A stretch of 64,000 bases of DNA from Paenibacillus_E qinlingensis_A (GTDB lineage Bacteria > Bacillota > Bacilli > Paenibacillales > NBRC-103111). The DNA is taken from contig NZ_JAVDSB010000021.1 in the NCBI RefSeq assembly GCF_031455095.1, positions 1-64,000 of the forward strand, in the 5' to 3' direction. Below, piece after piece: positions 26,909 through 36,077 of the stretch (its first letter is position 1; each line of letters opens with the position of its first letter). Position numbers and translations under genes: made by a program. The notes beneath the pieces are model-generated. The model ran no database searches, was not told where the DNA came from, and saw only the letters and a list, made by a program, of their open reading frames with translations.

Positions 26909-29900
26909 TTACGCTTCATCCGGAATACAGACGATAATACGTTTAATTTCCGCTTCAATCTCAGCAAGCTGCTCCACGTAATTTGCTTTCACGACTATCG
27001 CGGATTGGAGCTTAACCGCTTCCGCATGCAGAGCATCGGCCGACAAGCTCCCTGCTACACCGATGAGGGTATGTGCTGCTCTTTTGGCAGCCACCCAATC
27101 CTCCTCACGTTGATATTCGCGAAGCTGATCAGCAAAATCGCTATAATTTTTCTTGAACAACTGCAGCATAACGAGAAGGATACTTTCTTTCCCCTCTACG
27201 CGGGCCAAAGCCCCTTCCCAGTCTATCGCAGCAATGCCTTGATAATAAGGAGTTTCTTCAACAAGGTATGGTTCCTTCATGCTTCTTTCTCGCTCATTCG
27301 CGCCCTTAGGCTCTATCCATTTATGCATGACTCGAAACAGATGCTTCACATCTAATGGTTTACTAACGATATCGTTCATGCCCATTCGGATATAGGCTTC
27401 ATGGTCCTGTTTGACCACGTTAGCTGTAAGTCCGATAATTGGCAATTCATGAAATTTTGGATTCAGCCTAATACGTCTCGTTGCTTCTACACCGTCCATA
27501 ACGGGCATGTGGATATCCATTAGAACCAATGCAAACTCGCTTTTTTCCAGTTTATCCAATGCTTCTTGACCATTCGTCGCTAAGATAACCTTATAGCCTT
27601 GCTCCTCAATGAGCTCCGTAGCAACCTGTTGATTAATATCATTATCTTCAACAAGAAGAATATGCCCCTTTGCATCATCAGCAAGGGAGTCATTCGATTT
27701 CGGCCCATCAGCAACTTCTTGTGCCTGATCCTTAGCGTGGAACAAATAGTTCAACGTCTGATGCAGTTCTAGTCGACTAATCGGTTTAACCAGCACCGCA
27801 TCAGGCCTGATCTCTTCAGGAAGTGTGAGAAGCTCTTCCTTCCCCATGGAAGATGTCAAGCAAATGATGCGCGTACGCTCTCGATGAAGGTTGGTAAGGA
27901 GCGTATCCCATGTCTCTAAGCCATACATGTCATCACTTTCCATATCGAGGATGAGGCACGGATACTCATCATCTCTTTCTTCTTGGTCTCTCAGTTGCTG
28001 AAATAACGCAAACCATGAAGGAATGGTCGTGACTAGGAGAGAGAATGACTCCAACATTTCCTGCAAGCTGTTTCTCATCAGCGGATGGTCCTCGACAACC
28101 AATATGCGATAAGGGGTATTCCCCTCGCCAATATCCCACTCATCAGGATCGTCCTGCTCAATCACTTGGAATGGCAGCGTAAATACGAACCGGCTCCCGC
28201 TTCCAACTGTGCTTTGAACGTTAAGTTCCCCGCCCATTAGACTGATCAAATGTTGACTGATTGGAAGTCCCAAACCCGTTCCGCCATACTCGCGACTCGT
28301 TGAGCCATCTGCTTGAGAGAAAGGTTCAAATATGAAAGAAAGGCGATCTGTCGATATGCCAATACCGGAATCTTCTACACTAAACTGCAGTCGTATCTCT
28401 TCAGGTGTTGACTGCGGACACAGCTCGATATGCAGCATGACATAGCCCGCGCTAGTAAATTTAATTGCATTGCTGCAGAGATTCAACAGAACCTGCTTCA
28501 ATCGCAGCGGGTCTCCTAGTAATTGTCTAGGCAGTTCAGCTGGCGTGCTAAAAATAAGCTCAATCGGATGGCTCTTCGATAACACACTGCAAATGTTGGA
28601 GAGCTCCTTCAGCAGCCCATCCAGATGAAAACTTGTTCGTTCTACTTCCAGTTTCCCCGCCTCTACTTTGGATATGTCCAATACATCATTGATAATCCCC
28701 AATAACGTATGTGAGGAAGAGGTTATATTCGTCAAATAATCCTTCTGATGATCAGAGAGTTGTGTTTTCCCTAAAAGTTGTGATAGCCCGATGATGCCAT
28801 TCAAAGGCGTACGAATTTCATGGCTCATTTTGGCGATGAAGTGACTCTTCGCTAGGTTCGCTTGATCAGCCGCATGACGCATGGAGGCTTCCGTAAAATC
28901 GTGCAGCGTACCCACAATGCCTTTCACTTCACCTGTTGCGTGATGATAAGCTGAAAGTGTAACCCGATAGTTTCTTCGTATTCCCTCTAATGAAAGAAGT
29001 GTAATCTCAAACCTCACATTTTCTTCCCTGATAAGCACTTTTTGAAAATGCTGTTCCCACAGCTTCTGTTCCGAAAGAGGGAGAAATGCCGTCATTTTAA
29101 CGCCTAGCATGTCCTCTAACCTGGTTTGCGAGAGCTGACAAGCCGCTTGATTCGCCGATGTAATTTCACCTTCTGTTGTGAAGCCAAGGATGCCTTCCTG
29201 CGAGTTCTCAACGAGAATCCGATTCCGTTCCTCACTTTCCTGTATGTGACGTTCCGCCAAAGTTCTTTCGGTAACATCTGTTGCTGAACCTATAACTTCA
29301 ACCACCTGTTCGCCATCAAATACGGGTTGTAAAGTCGTGAAGATAACTTTCCCTTGGACGTCCATCTCATAAGCCACTGGCTTTCCTTCATAAGCTTCTT
29401 CATACTTCGCGTGTAAGAAATGCGCAACATCCTGCGAAAAATAGGGAATCGCATGAACATCTCGATCGAAATAGTCGTCGGGTTTAATCCCTAGCTGTTG
29501 CAATAATTGACCATCGATAATGGTGAATACCAGTTTATTTTGTACTTTTTTGAGCTTAAACGTAAGCCCAGGTTGGAACCGCAGAATATCCGATAGCTCT
29601 TGCTGCATATGACGTACTTGCCCTCTAAGTTCTTCAGCGCGTAGGAAATAGCGGATAAGTCCAGCTACGAACAGTCCAGCTGCGAGATGCAGGAGTAAGT
29701 TCGGAATCACAAGTTCAGTGGCAGGAAGATGATAAATCATGACCATATCGACGTATAAAACACTGACAGGACATAACACGAGCAGCAACCATTTGACCGC
29801 GAAGTCCCGGATGTAGGAATGAATAAGCGTGCATCCCGCATAAATAATAAAGCCCAGAATCGATACGCGCAGCAAAACCGCAGGATCTATAATCGTTCGA

Positions 29901-30178
29901 CCAATAATAATGATAACCGTTGTGATAAATCCCGAGACGCCTCCACCAATGAACGTGGCCATCAATATTGCAATCGCTTTCAAATCTAAAATGTGCCTTT
30001 CGCCCACATGGACACCAAGAAAGGCAAGTACAACACCGAATAACCCGTGCGTAATACCCGCCAATAGTTGAAATTTCCATCGAGTTGTTGCCTTTAATTT
30101 AGGAGAGTAAAAAATCTGAACAGAAATAAATACAAATACCGCTACGATCGAAAAATTGTTTAATAGGTCTTTCAGCAT
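26909..30178 (-). CDS. Large hybrid histidine kinase (LytS-like 5TM, PAS-PAS, HisKA, REC-REC, HPt)
   Basis: A ~1089-residue multi-step phosphorelay sensor. The N-terminus (to about 195) holds six or so hydrophobic helices resembling the 5TMR-LYT sensor of LytS. Two PAS domains (about 205-330 and 335-450) follow, then HisKA with FIAKMSHEIRTPLNGI, and an ATPase domain with NLCSNAIKF, DSGIGI and GGTGLGL. Two receiver domains follow (ILVVEDHP...LDMESDD and LLVEDNDIN...LMDIHMPVMDG), ending in an HPt domain with RAAHTLIGVAGS. ATG 30178 and GTG 30187 are both possible starts. No downstream partner gene is adjacent. Confidence 0.94.
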   Translation of the reverse strand: MLKDLLNNFSIVAVFVFISVQIFYSPKLKATTRWKFQLLAGITHGLFGVVLAFLGVHVGERHILDLKAIAILMATFIGGGVSGFITTVIIIIGRTIIDPAVLLRVSILGFIIYAGCTLIHSYIRDFAVKWLLLVLCPVSVLYVDMVMIYHLPATELVIPNLLLHLAAGLFVAGLIRYFLRAEELRGQVRHMQQELSDILRFQPGLTFKLKKVQNKLVFTIIDGQLLQQLGIKPDDYFDRDVHAIPYFSQDVAHFLHAKYEEAYEGKPVAYEMDVQGKVIFTTLQPVFDGEQVVEVIGSATDVTERTLAERHIQESEERNRILVENSQEGILGFTTEGEITSANQAACQLSQTRLEDMLGVKMTAFLPLSEQKLWEQHFQKVLIREENVRFEITLLSLEGIRRNYRVTLSAYHHATGEVKGIVGTLHDFTEASMRHAADQANLAKSHFIAKMSHEIRTPLNGIIGLSQLLGKTQLSDHQKDYLTNITSSSHTLLGIINDVLDISKVEAGKLEVERTSFHLDGLLKELSNICSVLSKSHPIELIFSTPAELPRQLLGDPLRLKQVLLNLCSNAIKFTSAGYVMLHIELCPQSTPEEIRLQFSVEDSGIGISTDRLSFIFEPFSQADGSTSREYGGTGLGLPISQHLISLMGGELNVQSTVGSGSRFVFTLPFQVIEQDDPDEWDIGEGNTPYRILVVEDHPLMRNSLQEMLESFSLLVTTIPSWFALFQQLRDQEERDDEYPCLILDMESDDMYGLETWDTLLTNLHRERTRIICLTSSMGKEELLTLPEEIRPDAVLVKPISRLELHQTLNYLFHAKDQAQEVADGPKSNDSLADDAKGHILLVEDNDINQQVATELIEEQGYKVILATNGQEALDKLEKSEFALVLMDIHMPVMDGVEATRRIRLNPKFHELPIIGLTANVVKQDHEAYIRMGMNDIVSKPLDVKHLFRVMHKWIEPKGANERERSMKEPYLVEETPYYQGIAAIDWEGALARVEGKESILLVMLQLFKKNYSDFADQLREYQREEDWVAAKRAAHTLIGVAGSLSADALHAEAVKLQSAIVVKANYVEQLAEIEAEIKRIIVCIPDEA

Positions 30179-30244
30179 CGTACCCACCCCATCGGTTTGC
30201 GCTCATCCATCTATCTCTATTATAGATATCAAAATAGGCAAGAT

Positions 30245-30658
30245 CTATACGATTTCATAATCTACTTGTTGGATAACGGAGAAGACTAAATCGATCAACT
30301 CAGCACGAGCATGATGAATAAAGCCTAATGACGTCTGTTGTAGATATTCAATGGATATACAAGAGGTCAACATAATCTTGCTAGAGAATACGTACATGGA
30401 CAACTCATAGTCAGAAGCGACACTTTTGATAACATCGCTAATGTTTGTTCTTTTATACGACTCTGGCAGCTCAATGGCATACATGAGATATAGTGGTTCT
30501 TGCCCGGTTTGAGTCATATGGAATATTTCTTTATAGGGAGTGGTTCCTTGTAAACGCCAAAGAAAACCGAATTTATACTGCGAGTCTTCCTCCCACACTT
30601 GCTCGAACTGGGCTGTTAACTCGATAAATTGCTGACGATAATAGTGGATTAAATTCAT
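30245..30658 (-). CDS. Hypothetical protein, 137 aa
   Basis: I do not recognise this protein. It is a mixed alpha/beta soluble protein of 137 residues, rich in aromatic residues, with no signal peptide or membrane helix. It lies 66 bases upstream of the hybrid kinase gene on the same strand and may share its transcript, which would suggest a role linked to that sensor, but this is only positional inference. The start codon at 30658 follows AAAGGAATTGTGAGGG, with a plausible GAGGG near the ATG. Confidence 0.72.
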   Translation of the reverse strand: MNLIHYYRQQFIELTAQFEQVWEEDSQYKFGFLWRLQGTTPYKEIFHMTQTGQEPLYLMYAIELPESYKRTNISDVIKSVASDYELSMYVFSSKIMLTSCISIEYLQQTSLGFIHHARAELIDLVFSVIQQVDYEIV

Positions 30659-30740
30659 AGATGGCCCTCACAATTCCTTTAGAAGTTCTAACACTACTAG
30701 ATCATATCTAGAAAATGTTGTGAAACTTCTATCTCGCATT

Positions 30741-30775
30741 TTAGGGAAGCATGTTTTTTACTCACACTTCCCTAA
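30741..30775. other. Intergenic hairpin without U-tract
   Basis: TTAGGGAAG and CTTCCCTAA form a perfect 9-bp stem around a 17-base loop between two minus-strand genes. Neither side has a U-tract, so it is not a standard terminator. It is followed by TTATTACTTATTACTTATT at the end of the HAD gene. Confidence 0.4.
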
Positions 30776-30808
30776 CGAATCCAAGATGGCGTGGGGACTT
30801 ATTACTTA

Positions 30809-31402
30809 TTACTTATTTTCATTTATAAATGCCGTAACCCGACTCATCCAAGTTCCTTCCGCATCGGCCAGTAAGGTATGCCAACCAATAGCTCTAGCAG
30901 GCGCAAGATTGCGCTCTTGATCATCTACGAACAAGATCGCCGCTTGCTCCTTGGCCAAATACGTGTGAACTAGCTCGTACACCTCACCATTTGGCTTGCA
31001 GCACCCCACCTCGCTTGAGATCGTTGCACTTTTTAAATAGGGTCGAATGGGGTCCAGCAGATGTGTCAGCCATTCAATTCGATGATTGCTGAGCAAGTGA
31101 ATATCCGCGTGCTGACTCCACGTTTCCAGTTGCTGCATCGCCGCTAACGGTTGTAATTGTTGGAGTATCCATGAACGATCAACCTTGTTGTTCAGCTCTG
31201 GAAACAAATCGTTCAACCAGACCCAGAAGTCCTCTTCTTTCATTTTACCGACCCACAGATCGCCCTTAATTTCTTTAAAGCGCTGAGGCAAGGAAACTAG
31301 GGACTCCCCCTCCGTGCCACTAGAAAATCCGCTCCAAGCTTGTGGTGAGAAATTCGTTACGAGTACGCCTGCAACATCAAGAACCAATTGTGGTCTAGCC
31401 AT
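30809..31402 (-). CDS. HAD-superfamily hydrolase with variant motif I
   Basis: A 197-residue HAD-like protein. Motif I reads LVLDVAGVLV: the nucleophile Asp is kept, but the second Asp of DxD is Ala, as in the YihX-like and epoxide-hydrolase-fusion subgroups where that place is often not Asp. Motif II is LLSNH, motif III a Lys in GCCKPNGEVY, motif IV VDDQERN. Because the general acid/base Asp is missing, phosphatase activity is doubtful. ATG 31402 follows AAGGTGG; a GTG 12 bases upstream is also possible. It is 27 bases downstream of the CYTH gene on the same strand. Confidence 0.85.
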   Translation of the reverse strand: MARPQLVLDVAGVLVTNFSPQAWSGFSSGTEGESLVSLPQRFKEIKGDLWVGKMKEEDFWVWLNDLFPELNNKVDRSWILQQLQPLAAMQQLETWSQHADIHLLSNHRIEWLTHLLDPIRPYLKSATISSEVGCCKPNGEVYELVHTYLAKEQAAILFVDDQERNLAPARAIGWHTLLADAEGTWMSRVTAFINENK

Positions 31403-31429
31403 GCTGCCTACCACCTTCCCCCATTGGAA

Positions 31430-31921
31430 TTAGCGCTTCTGTAAGGCAACCCACATGGATTTATTACGGAATTCTTCTTCTGAACCGAGCTCTCTTCCGA
31501 ACCAGGCAGGTGGCACAAACTGCTGCGCAGCCTGCAAATTAGGGAACTCGACTTCAACGACAAGCAAATCAATTTGTTTATATTCATCGATTTCGTAAGT
31601 AAATCCATTCGCTTCAAGGGTCGTACGAATTTTCTCTAACGGAATCAATCCCGTGCGATCCAGCAACTGTTTATAGATGGGCTCAGTTATACCGTACTCG
31701 ACTTCTTCTCGCACCATCCCGTGTCCCGATTTGAAGGTATGCGTATACTGTGATTCCCCTGAGCTATCGATGAGCTGGCGGACGCGAATTTCCTGATCAT
31801 CGGAGAAGGCCAAATAGGTTTGATAAATGTATTGCTTAGATACTTGAGCCAATTCGTTATTTGCTAGTTCAGCCGCAGGAAATGCGGGCAATAAATACTT
31901 TCTTTCAATCTCGGCACCCAT
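31430..31921 (-). CDS. CYTH-domain (triphosphate tunnel) protein
   Basis: A 163-residue protein of the CYTH superfamily, beginning with the diagnostic ExExK motif (EIERKYL). RVRQL, HTFKSG, REEVEY, KIRTTLE and a late VEVEFP supply the alternating Glu/Arg/Lys residues that line the tunnel and bind triphosphates and metal. Bacterial members act as triphosphatases or class IV adenylate cyclases; short stand-alone members of this length are usually triphosphatases. It lies between an AraC regulator and a HAD-like gene on the same strand. Confidence 0.9.
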   Translation of the reverse strand: MGAEIERKYLLPAFPAAELANNELAQVSKQYIYQTYLAFSDDQEIRVRQLIDSSGESQYTHTFKSGHGMVREEVEYGITEPIYKQLLDRTGLIPLEKIRTTLEANGFTYEIDEYKQIDLLVVEVEFPNLQAAQQFVPPAWFGRELGSEEEFRNKSMWVALQKR

Positions 31922-31939
31922 AATTCGGTTAGCCCCTCT

Positions 31940-32752
31940 CTATTTGTTCATTGTTCGAAAACGAACCGGTGAAATCTCGTTCCATACTCGAAACATTTTA
32001 CCAAAATGAAACTCATCTGCAAATCCACAAGCATCCGCGATCGCCTTCATCGGCTCATCGGTCAGTAAAAGCATCGTCTTCGCTTGCTCATTCCGCACCT
32101 GATTTAAATACGCCTTGGGCGAGATACCCTCGTGTTTCATAAACATTTTACGTAACTGTGATACAGAGATATGGTAGGTTTTCGCTAACTCCTCCAGCCG
32201 AATGGGCTGATGATAGCAGGTTTCGATCCACATCTTGGCTTGCTGAAAGGCTTTCATATAAGGGTCACTGGACGTATCTGTATCACGCATGAATTGAATT
32301 AGCCGCACTAAGACATACTGGAATTCAGCCTGTCGTATTTCTGGATCTGTTCCATGAAAGGACCATAACCGGGTAAGCTGTGCTTCCAGCCAATCCGATT
32401 GTTCAAGCGTATAGGGTTTATAGAAGGGAATTGTCAGCGCATCTACAGAAATTGGCTTCAACCAATTCAGATTTTCATAGGGAATATCCCATGCATCAAA
32501 AAGGAGCATCCTAATACATAACGGCTTGTCTGTAGAAGATGTCATCGTTAGTGTAAATCCAGGCTTTAGATACAACAAATTCCCAGTCTGTACGTGCAGC
32601 GGCACACCATCCGTCTCATGGCGAAATTCCCCTTCACCACTCATAATCCAATACAGCGAGTGTACATCTGTCGTATTCCGAATATCTTTCCAACCGGGGA
32701 CTGGCGGCTTCTCATACGAGAGTCGATGATGATAAATTCGGTGGTTATTCAA
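31940..32752 (-). CDS. AraC-family transcriptional regulator
   Basis: A 270-residue regulator. The N-terminal cupin-like sensing domain (about 1-150) has SGEGEFRHE and LLYLKPG. The C-terminal double helix-turn-helix (about 170-270) has LEELAKTYHISVSQLRKMFMKHEGISPKAYLNQVR and the signature IADACGFADEFHFGKMFRVWNEISPVRFR. It is divergent from the beta-glucuronidase gene at 32866, making it a candidate activator of that gene in response to a glycoside or uronate. Such segments longer than the key motif are listed only to show domain order. Confidence 0.92.
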   Translation of the reverse strand: MNNHRIYHHRLSYEKPPVPGWKDIRNTTDVHSLYWIMSGEGEFRHETDGVPLHVQTGNLLYLKPGFTLTMTSSTDKPLCIRMLLFDAWDIPYENLNWLKPISVDALTIPFYKPYTLEQSDWLEAQLTRLWSFHGTDPEIRQAEFQYVLVRLIQFMRDTDTSSDPYMKAFQQAKMWIETCYHQPIRLEELAKTYHISVSQLRKMFMKHEGISPKAYLNQVRNEQAKTMLLLTDEPMKAIADACGFADEFHFGKMFRVWNEISPVRFRTMNK

Positions 32753-32865
32753 AAGAATGATTCACCAACCTTGTAGCGATTTTGACAAAAAGCGTTGCGG
32801 TTTATCCATTCAAATTCCTTCTTCTTCTATGATACGCTATACGAAACATACATGAAAGGGGCTTA

Positions 32866-34578
32866 ATGAACGTGATACGTACTTTTCAGCAGCATAACTT
32901 GCGACCTACCCGAATTTTAGATGGATTATGGGATTTCATCACAGATCCTGACAATAAAGGTGTTTCCGAAGATTGGGCTTCTCACTTCCCAACGAATTCC
33001 AAAAAGTTTGTCGTCCCCTCTTGCTGGAATAATGAGCTAGGCACTTATGATTATATTGGTGCAGCTTGGTACCGCACTTATTTTGATACCCTGAAAGAAG
33101 CGAATATTCGACTGGTCTTTGAAGGCATTCTTCATCATGCCGATGTCTACGTGGATGGACAACATATCGGCTACCACTTTGGCGGGTTTACACAGTTCTC
33201 AATGATTCTCCCACACCTCGCAACAGGCAAGCATGAGCTTGTCATTCGCGTGGATAATACGGTGGATTGGCAGACACTGCCGACAGACATTGCCGATTGG
33301 CACTCCTACGGGGGCATTATTCGTTCTGTTGAGCTTCAAGAATTGCCTGACGTCTATATTGATTCAATGAAAATTGATTATCAATTGAATAACAACACAG
33401 CTGAAGTTCAGCTGCACATTCAAGTAAGTTCGTTAAGCCAAGAAGATTGCCAAATTGATGTGAGTGCGAGTACAGACGGACTTTCCCTATCCGCTGCACA
33501 TGTCACAGTTGGTGCTGGTCAAACGAGCAGCATCTCCCTAAGTGGAAGCCTAGCTAATATTAAGCGTTGGGATGTCGGTCAACCTGCGCTTTATACGTTT
33601 ACGGTTAAAACTGGTGATGATGATCTCATCGATCGGACTGGCTTCCGTACCATTGAAGTTCAGGGCAGTGATATCCTGCTAAATGGCAAAAAGCTCTATC
33701 TTCAAGGTGTGAATCGTCATGAAGAGCACCCCGAGTGGGGATTCGCATTCCCGCCTAAGCTCATGCTAAAAGATTTGGATATCTTGAACGACATGGGCTG
33801 TAACATTGTGCGCGGCTCCCATTATCCGCAAAGCCAGTTCTGGATCGATCTGCTCGATGAGCATGGCATGCTGCTCTGGAGCGAGATCCCGATGTGGGGT
33901 TGTTTCATGAGTGTGGAAACGCTGGCAAGCCCGATCTTCAGAGAGCGCGGCGTTCACATGCTGGGCGAAATGATTAGCCGCGACTACCATCATCCGTCTA
34001 TCATTTTCTGGGGCGCACACAATGAAATCGATACACGGACTCAAGAAGCGCTGGAGCTTACCAAAGCTTTCGTAAGCAAAATCCGCAGCATGGACTCCAG
34101 CAGGCTCGTCACTTATGCGACGATGCAACCGGAGGAAGATATCGTATTATCTTACTTCGATGTCATCGGGATTAATAAGTATTACGGCTGGTATGAAGGC
34201 AGCGTTGACGGATTTAGTACTATGCTGCAGAACTACTATAAAAATGCCGAGAAACAAGGCGCTGGCGGCAAGCCTGTGATCATGAGCGAGTTCGGCGCAG
34301 CGGGCATTTTCGGTGACGCAGGCTGGGAACCGCGCCTCTTCAGTGAAGATTATCAAGCTGACGTCGTCACGCGCGCATTGAAAATCTTCCGCGACGATCC
34401 GCGCATCGTCGGCACGCTGATCTGGCATTTCGCCGACATTCGCGTCGATGTGCGGAGCGACCGTCCTTACTTTCGCGACCGCGCGCGGAGCTTCAACAAC
34501 AAAGGATTGCTCAGCGAGTATCGCAAGCCGAAATTGGCTTATCGCTTAGTGAAGGAGATTTATCGCTCCGAACGGTAG
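32866..34578 (+). CDS. uidA: Beta-glucuronidase, glycoside hydrolase family 2
   Basis: Releases D-glucuronate from beta-glucuronides. The 570-residue GH2 enzyme has the jelly-roll domain (about 1-170), an Ig-like domain (to about 270) and the catalytic TIM barrel. The acid/base is Glu387 in HNEIDTR and the nucleophile Glu475 in MSEFG. INKYYGWY matches the E. coli enzyme. The NxK motif that recognises the glucuronate carboxylate is present as Asn544-Asn-Lys546. There is no signal peptide, so it acts inside the cell on imported glucuronides. The AraC gene is divergent; UxuA and UxuB, which process the product, are 7 kb away. Confidence 0.95.
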   Translation: MNVIRTFQQHNLRPTRILDGLWDFITDPDNKGVSEDWASHFPTNSKKFVVPSCWNNELGTYDYIGAAWYRTYFDTLKEANIRLVFEGILHHADVYVDGQHIGYHFGGFTQFSMILPHLATGKHELVIRVDNTVDWQTLPTDIADWHSYGGIIRSVELQELPDVYIDSMKIDYQLNNNTAEVQLHIQVSSLSQEDCQIDVSASTDGLSLSAAHVTVGAGQTSSISLSGSLANIKRWDVGQPALYTFTVKTGDDDLIDRTGFRTIEVQGSDILLNGKKLYLQGVNRHEEHPEWGFAFPPKLMLKDLDILNDMGCNIVRGSHYPQSQFWIDLLDEHGMLLWSEIPMWGCFMSVETLASPIFRERGVHMLGEMISRDYHHPSIIFWGAHNEIDTRTQEALELTKAFVSKIRSMDSSRLVTYATMQPEEDIVLSYFDVIGINKYYGWYEGSVDGFSTMLQNYYKNAEKQGAGGKPVIMSEFGAAGIFGDAGWEPRLFSEDYQADVVTRALKIFRDDPRIVGTLIWHFADIRVDVRSDRPYFRDRARSFNNKGLLSEYRKPKLAYRLVKEIYRSER

Positions 34579-34587
34579 GAGAAATAG

Positions 34588-34636
34588 AAGGAGCTAAGGG
34601 GATGTTGATGTTTCCCCTTAGCTCCTTAGTTTTTTT
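34588..34636. terminator. Intrinsic terminator after the beta-glucuronidase gene
   Basis: AAGGAGCTAAGGGGA and TCCCCTTAGCTCCTT form a perfect 15-bp stem with a 10-base loop followed by AGTTTTTTT. Confidence 0.94.
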
Positions 34637-34665
34637 GAAGATACGATTACGCGACTTTGGTCATC

Positions 34666-35028
34666 TCATTTGTGTAAAATATCGTCCTTCAATGTAGACA
34701 CCTTCGCCAACACTTGATCAATCTTATCTGCCCCCACCTCATAATGAGCAAGCGCATCATGAAGATGTGTCACAATCGCTGTAAAATGTACCTCCTGCAG
34801 ATTCATCCCTGCATGCACTTTAGCCATGGATGCCCCTGTATACTGGTTAGGCCCCCCTAATGCAAAACTAATAAATTTTGCCTGATGCTTGCGCTGCTTT
34901 TCCATATCCGTGTTGATAAAAAAGTGATTGACGGTCTCATCCGCCAAAACCAGCTCATAGAAGTAGTCCACTACAGCCGTAATAGCCCCTTCTCCGCCGA
35001 GCTTTTCGTATAACGTTGTTTCACTCAC
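34666..35028 (-). CDS. glbN: Truncated hemoglobin, group I
   Basis: A 120-residue heme protein of the 2-over-2 globin fold, binding oxygen or nitric oxide. The start LYEKLGGEGAITAVVDYFY is the group I signature, with the B10 Tyr in DYFY; GGPNQY follows. The proximal F8 His is His72 in KVHAGM, and HFTAIVTHL forms the next helix. The Group I assignment rests on the length and the GGP-Y pattern. It is a single gene, convergent with the beta-glucuronidase gene. A role in NO detoxification or oxygen chemistry is inferred from the family. Confidence 0.92.
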   Translation of the reverse strand: MSETTLYEKLGGEGAITAVVDYFYELVLADETVNHFFINTDMEKQRKHQAKFISFALGGPNQYTGASMAKVHAGMNLQEVHFTAIVTHLHDALAHYEVGADKIDQVLAKVSTLKDDILHK

Positions 35029-35190
35029 TATGTATATCCTCCTTCAGAAATAAAAGACATCTCCTTATTTTATCCAAGATTTTGCAAAATTATCTAATTA
35101 TTCCGGACTCCGCCCTTGTCCCGCACACCGTCAATCTAGTATGCATTCTATATACTGTTAGAGATGCTAACTAGAAACGAGGTGATTGGA

Positions 35191-35460
35191 ATGGCTTGTA
35201 GTAAAGTTAGAGCTGTTCGTCAACCTGACTTAGTTTTGATTAACTGGTCTAGAAATCCTCTGATTGCAGGCTCTCCGCGAAGGATTACTGCTGTACGTGT
35301 TATTGGCAGTTCACAACCTTGCCGGGCTACCTTGGTCACCAATGGTTTGCTTAGTACGGCATTAAGCTGTTTATTGGACGATTTCAGAATCGTCTACCAG
35401 AAAAGAACGACAAGTATAAGCGGTTATTTGTTGCTGCAACGTTTTCGCATACCATCCTAA
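35191..35460 (+). CDS. Small basic hypothetical protein, 89 aa
   Basis: I do not recognise this protein. It is basic, with 9 Arg, 4 Cys, and a Val/Ile/Leu-rich body without a clear membrane helix. ATG 35191 has GAGGTGAT 5 bases upstream, better than the in-frame ATG at 35164. TATACT (35151-35156) is a possible -10 box but no good -35 is visible. A terminator follows 6 bases after the stop, so it looks like a complete single-gene unit. It ends right before the 113-bp tandem array. Coding status is likely but not certain. Confidence 0.55.
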   Translation: MACSKVRAVRQPDLVLINWSRNPLIAGSPRRITAVRVIGSSQPCRATLVTNGLLSTALSCLLDDFRIVYQKRTTSISGYLLLQRFRIPS

Positions 35461-35465
35461 GAACT

Positions 35466-35493
35466 AAAGGGGCAGCTGAGGCTGCTTTTTTTT
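35466..35493 (+). terminator. Intrinsic terminator after the 89-aa gene
   Basis: GGGGCAGC, a TGAG loop and GCTGC are followed by eight or nine T residues. Confidence 0.8.
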
Positions 35494-35520
35494 ACGTAAA
35501 AATGGTGGAGCTACAACGAG

Positions 35521-36047
35521 CCAAAACATGAGCTCGGCGGACGAAACTCTCGTGTGAGACGTCCAAAGTTGCTCGCTCAGTTGCTCTTTCGCTCCAGTTC
35601 CCGTCTGAGACGTCGATATTCGACGTCTCAGCTCCAAAACATGAGCACGACGGACGAAACTTTCGTGTGAGACGTACAAAATTGCTCGCTCAGTTGCTCT
35701 TTCGCTCCAGTTCCCCTCTGAGACGTCGATATTCGACGTCTCAGCTCCAAAACATGAGCTCGACGGACGAAACTCTCGTGTGAGACGTCCAAAATTGCTC
35801 GCTCAGTTACTCTTTCGCTCCAGTTCCCCTCTGAGACGTCGGTATTCGACGTCTCAGCTCCAAAACATGAGCTCGACGGACGAAACTCTCGTGTGAGACG
35901 TCCAAAATTGCTCGCTCAGTTGCTCTTTCGCTCCAGTTCCCGTCTGAGACGTCGATATTCGACGTCTCAGCTCCAAAACATGAGCTCGACGGACGAAACT
36001 CTCGTGTGAGACGTCCAAAATTGCTCGCTCAATTGCTCTTTCGCTCG
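35521..36047. repeat. 113-bp tandem repeat array, four full copies plus a partial fifth
   Basis: CCAAAACATGAGC recurs at 35521, 35634, 35747, 35860 and 35973, exactly 113 bases apart each time. The fifth copy stops after about 75 bases. Copies differ at only a few positions each. Each full copy carries a palindrome with 11-base arms (TGAGACGTCGA) around TAT; copy 3 has one substitution in it. A second GAGACGT element (GTGTGAGACGTCC) lies in each unit. The period is not a multiple of three, so the array is not a coding repeat; the minus-strand frames through it are accidental. Confidence 0.95.
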
Positions 36048-36077
36048 TGACGTTCTTACTTACACACGCCCACAAAC

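Noticed and set aside
35521..36047. CRISPR array
   Set aside because: The repeat is 113 bases head to tail with no variable spacers and no cas genes.
35464..36075. Minus-strand frames of 71-73 codons through the tandem array with repeated SHESFVRRAHVLELRRR
   Set aside because: The 113-base period shifts frame each copy, there is no ribosome binding site, and the similarity between the frames only reflects the DNA repeat.
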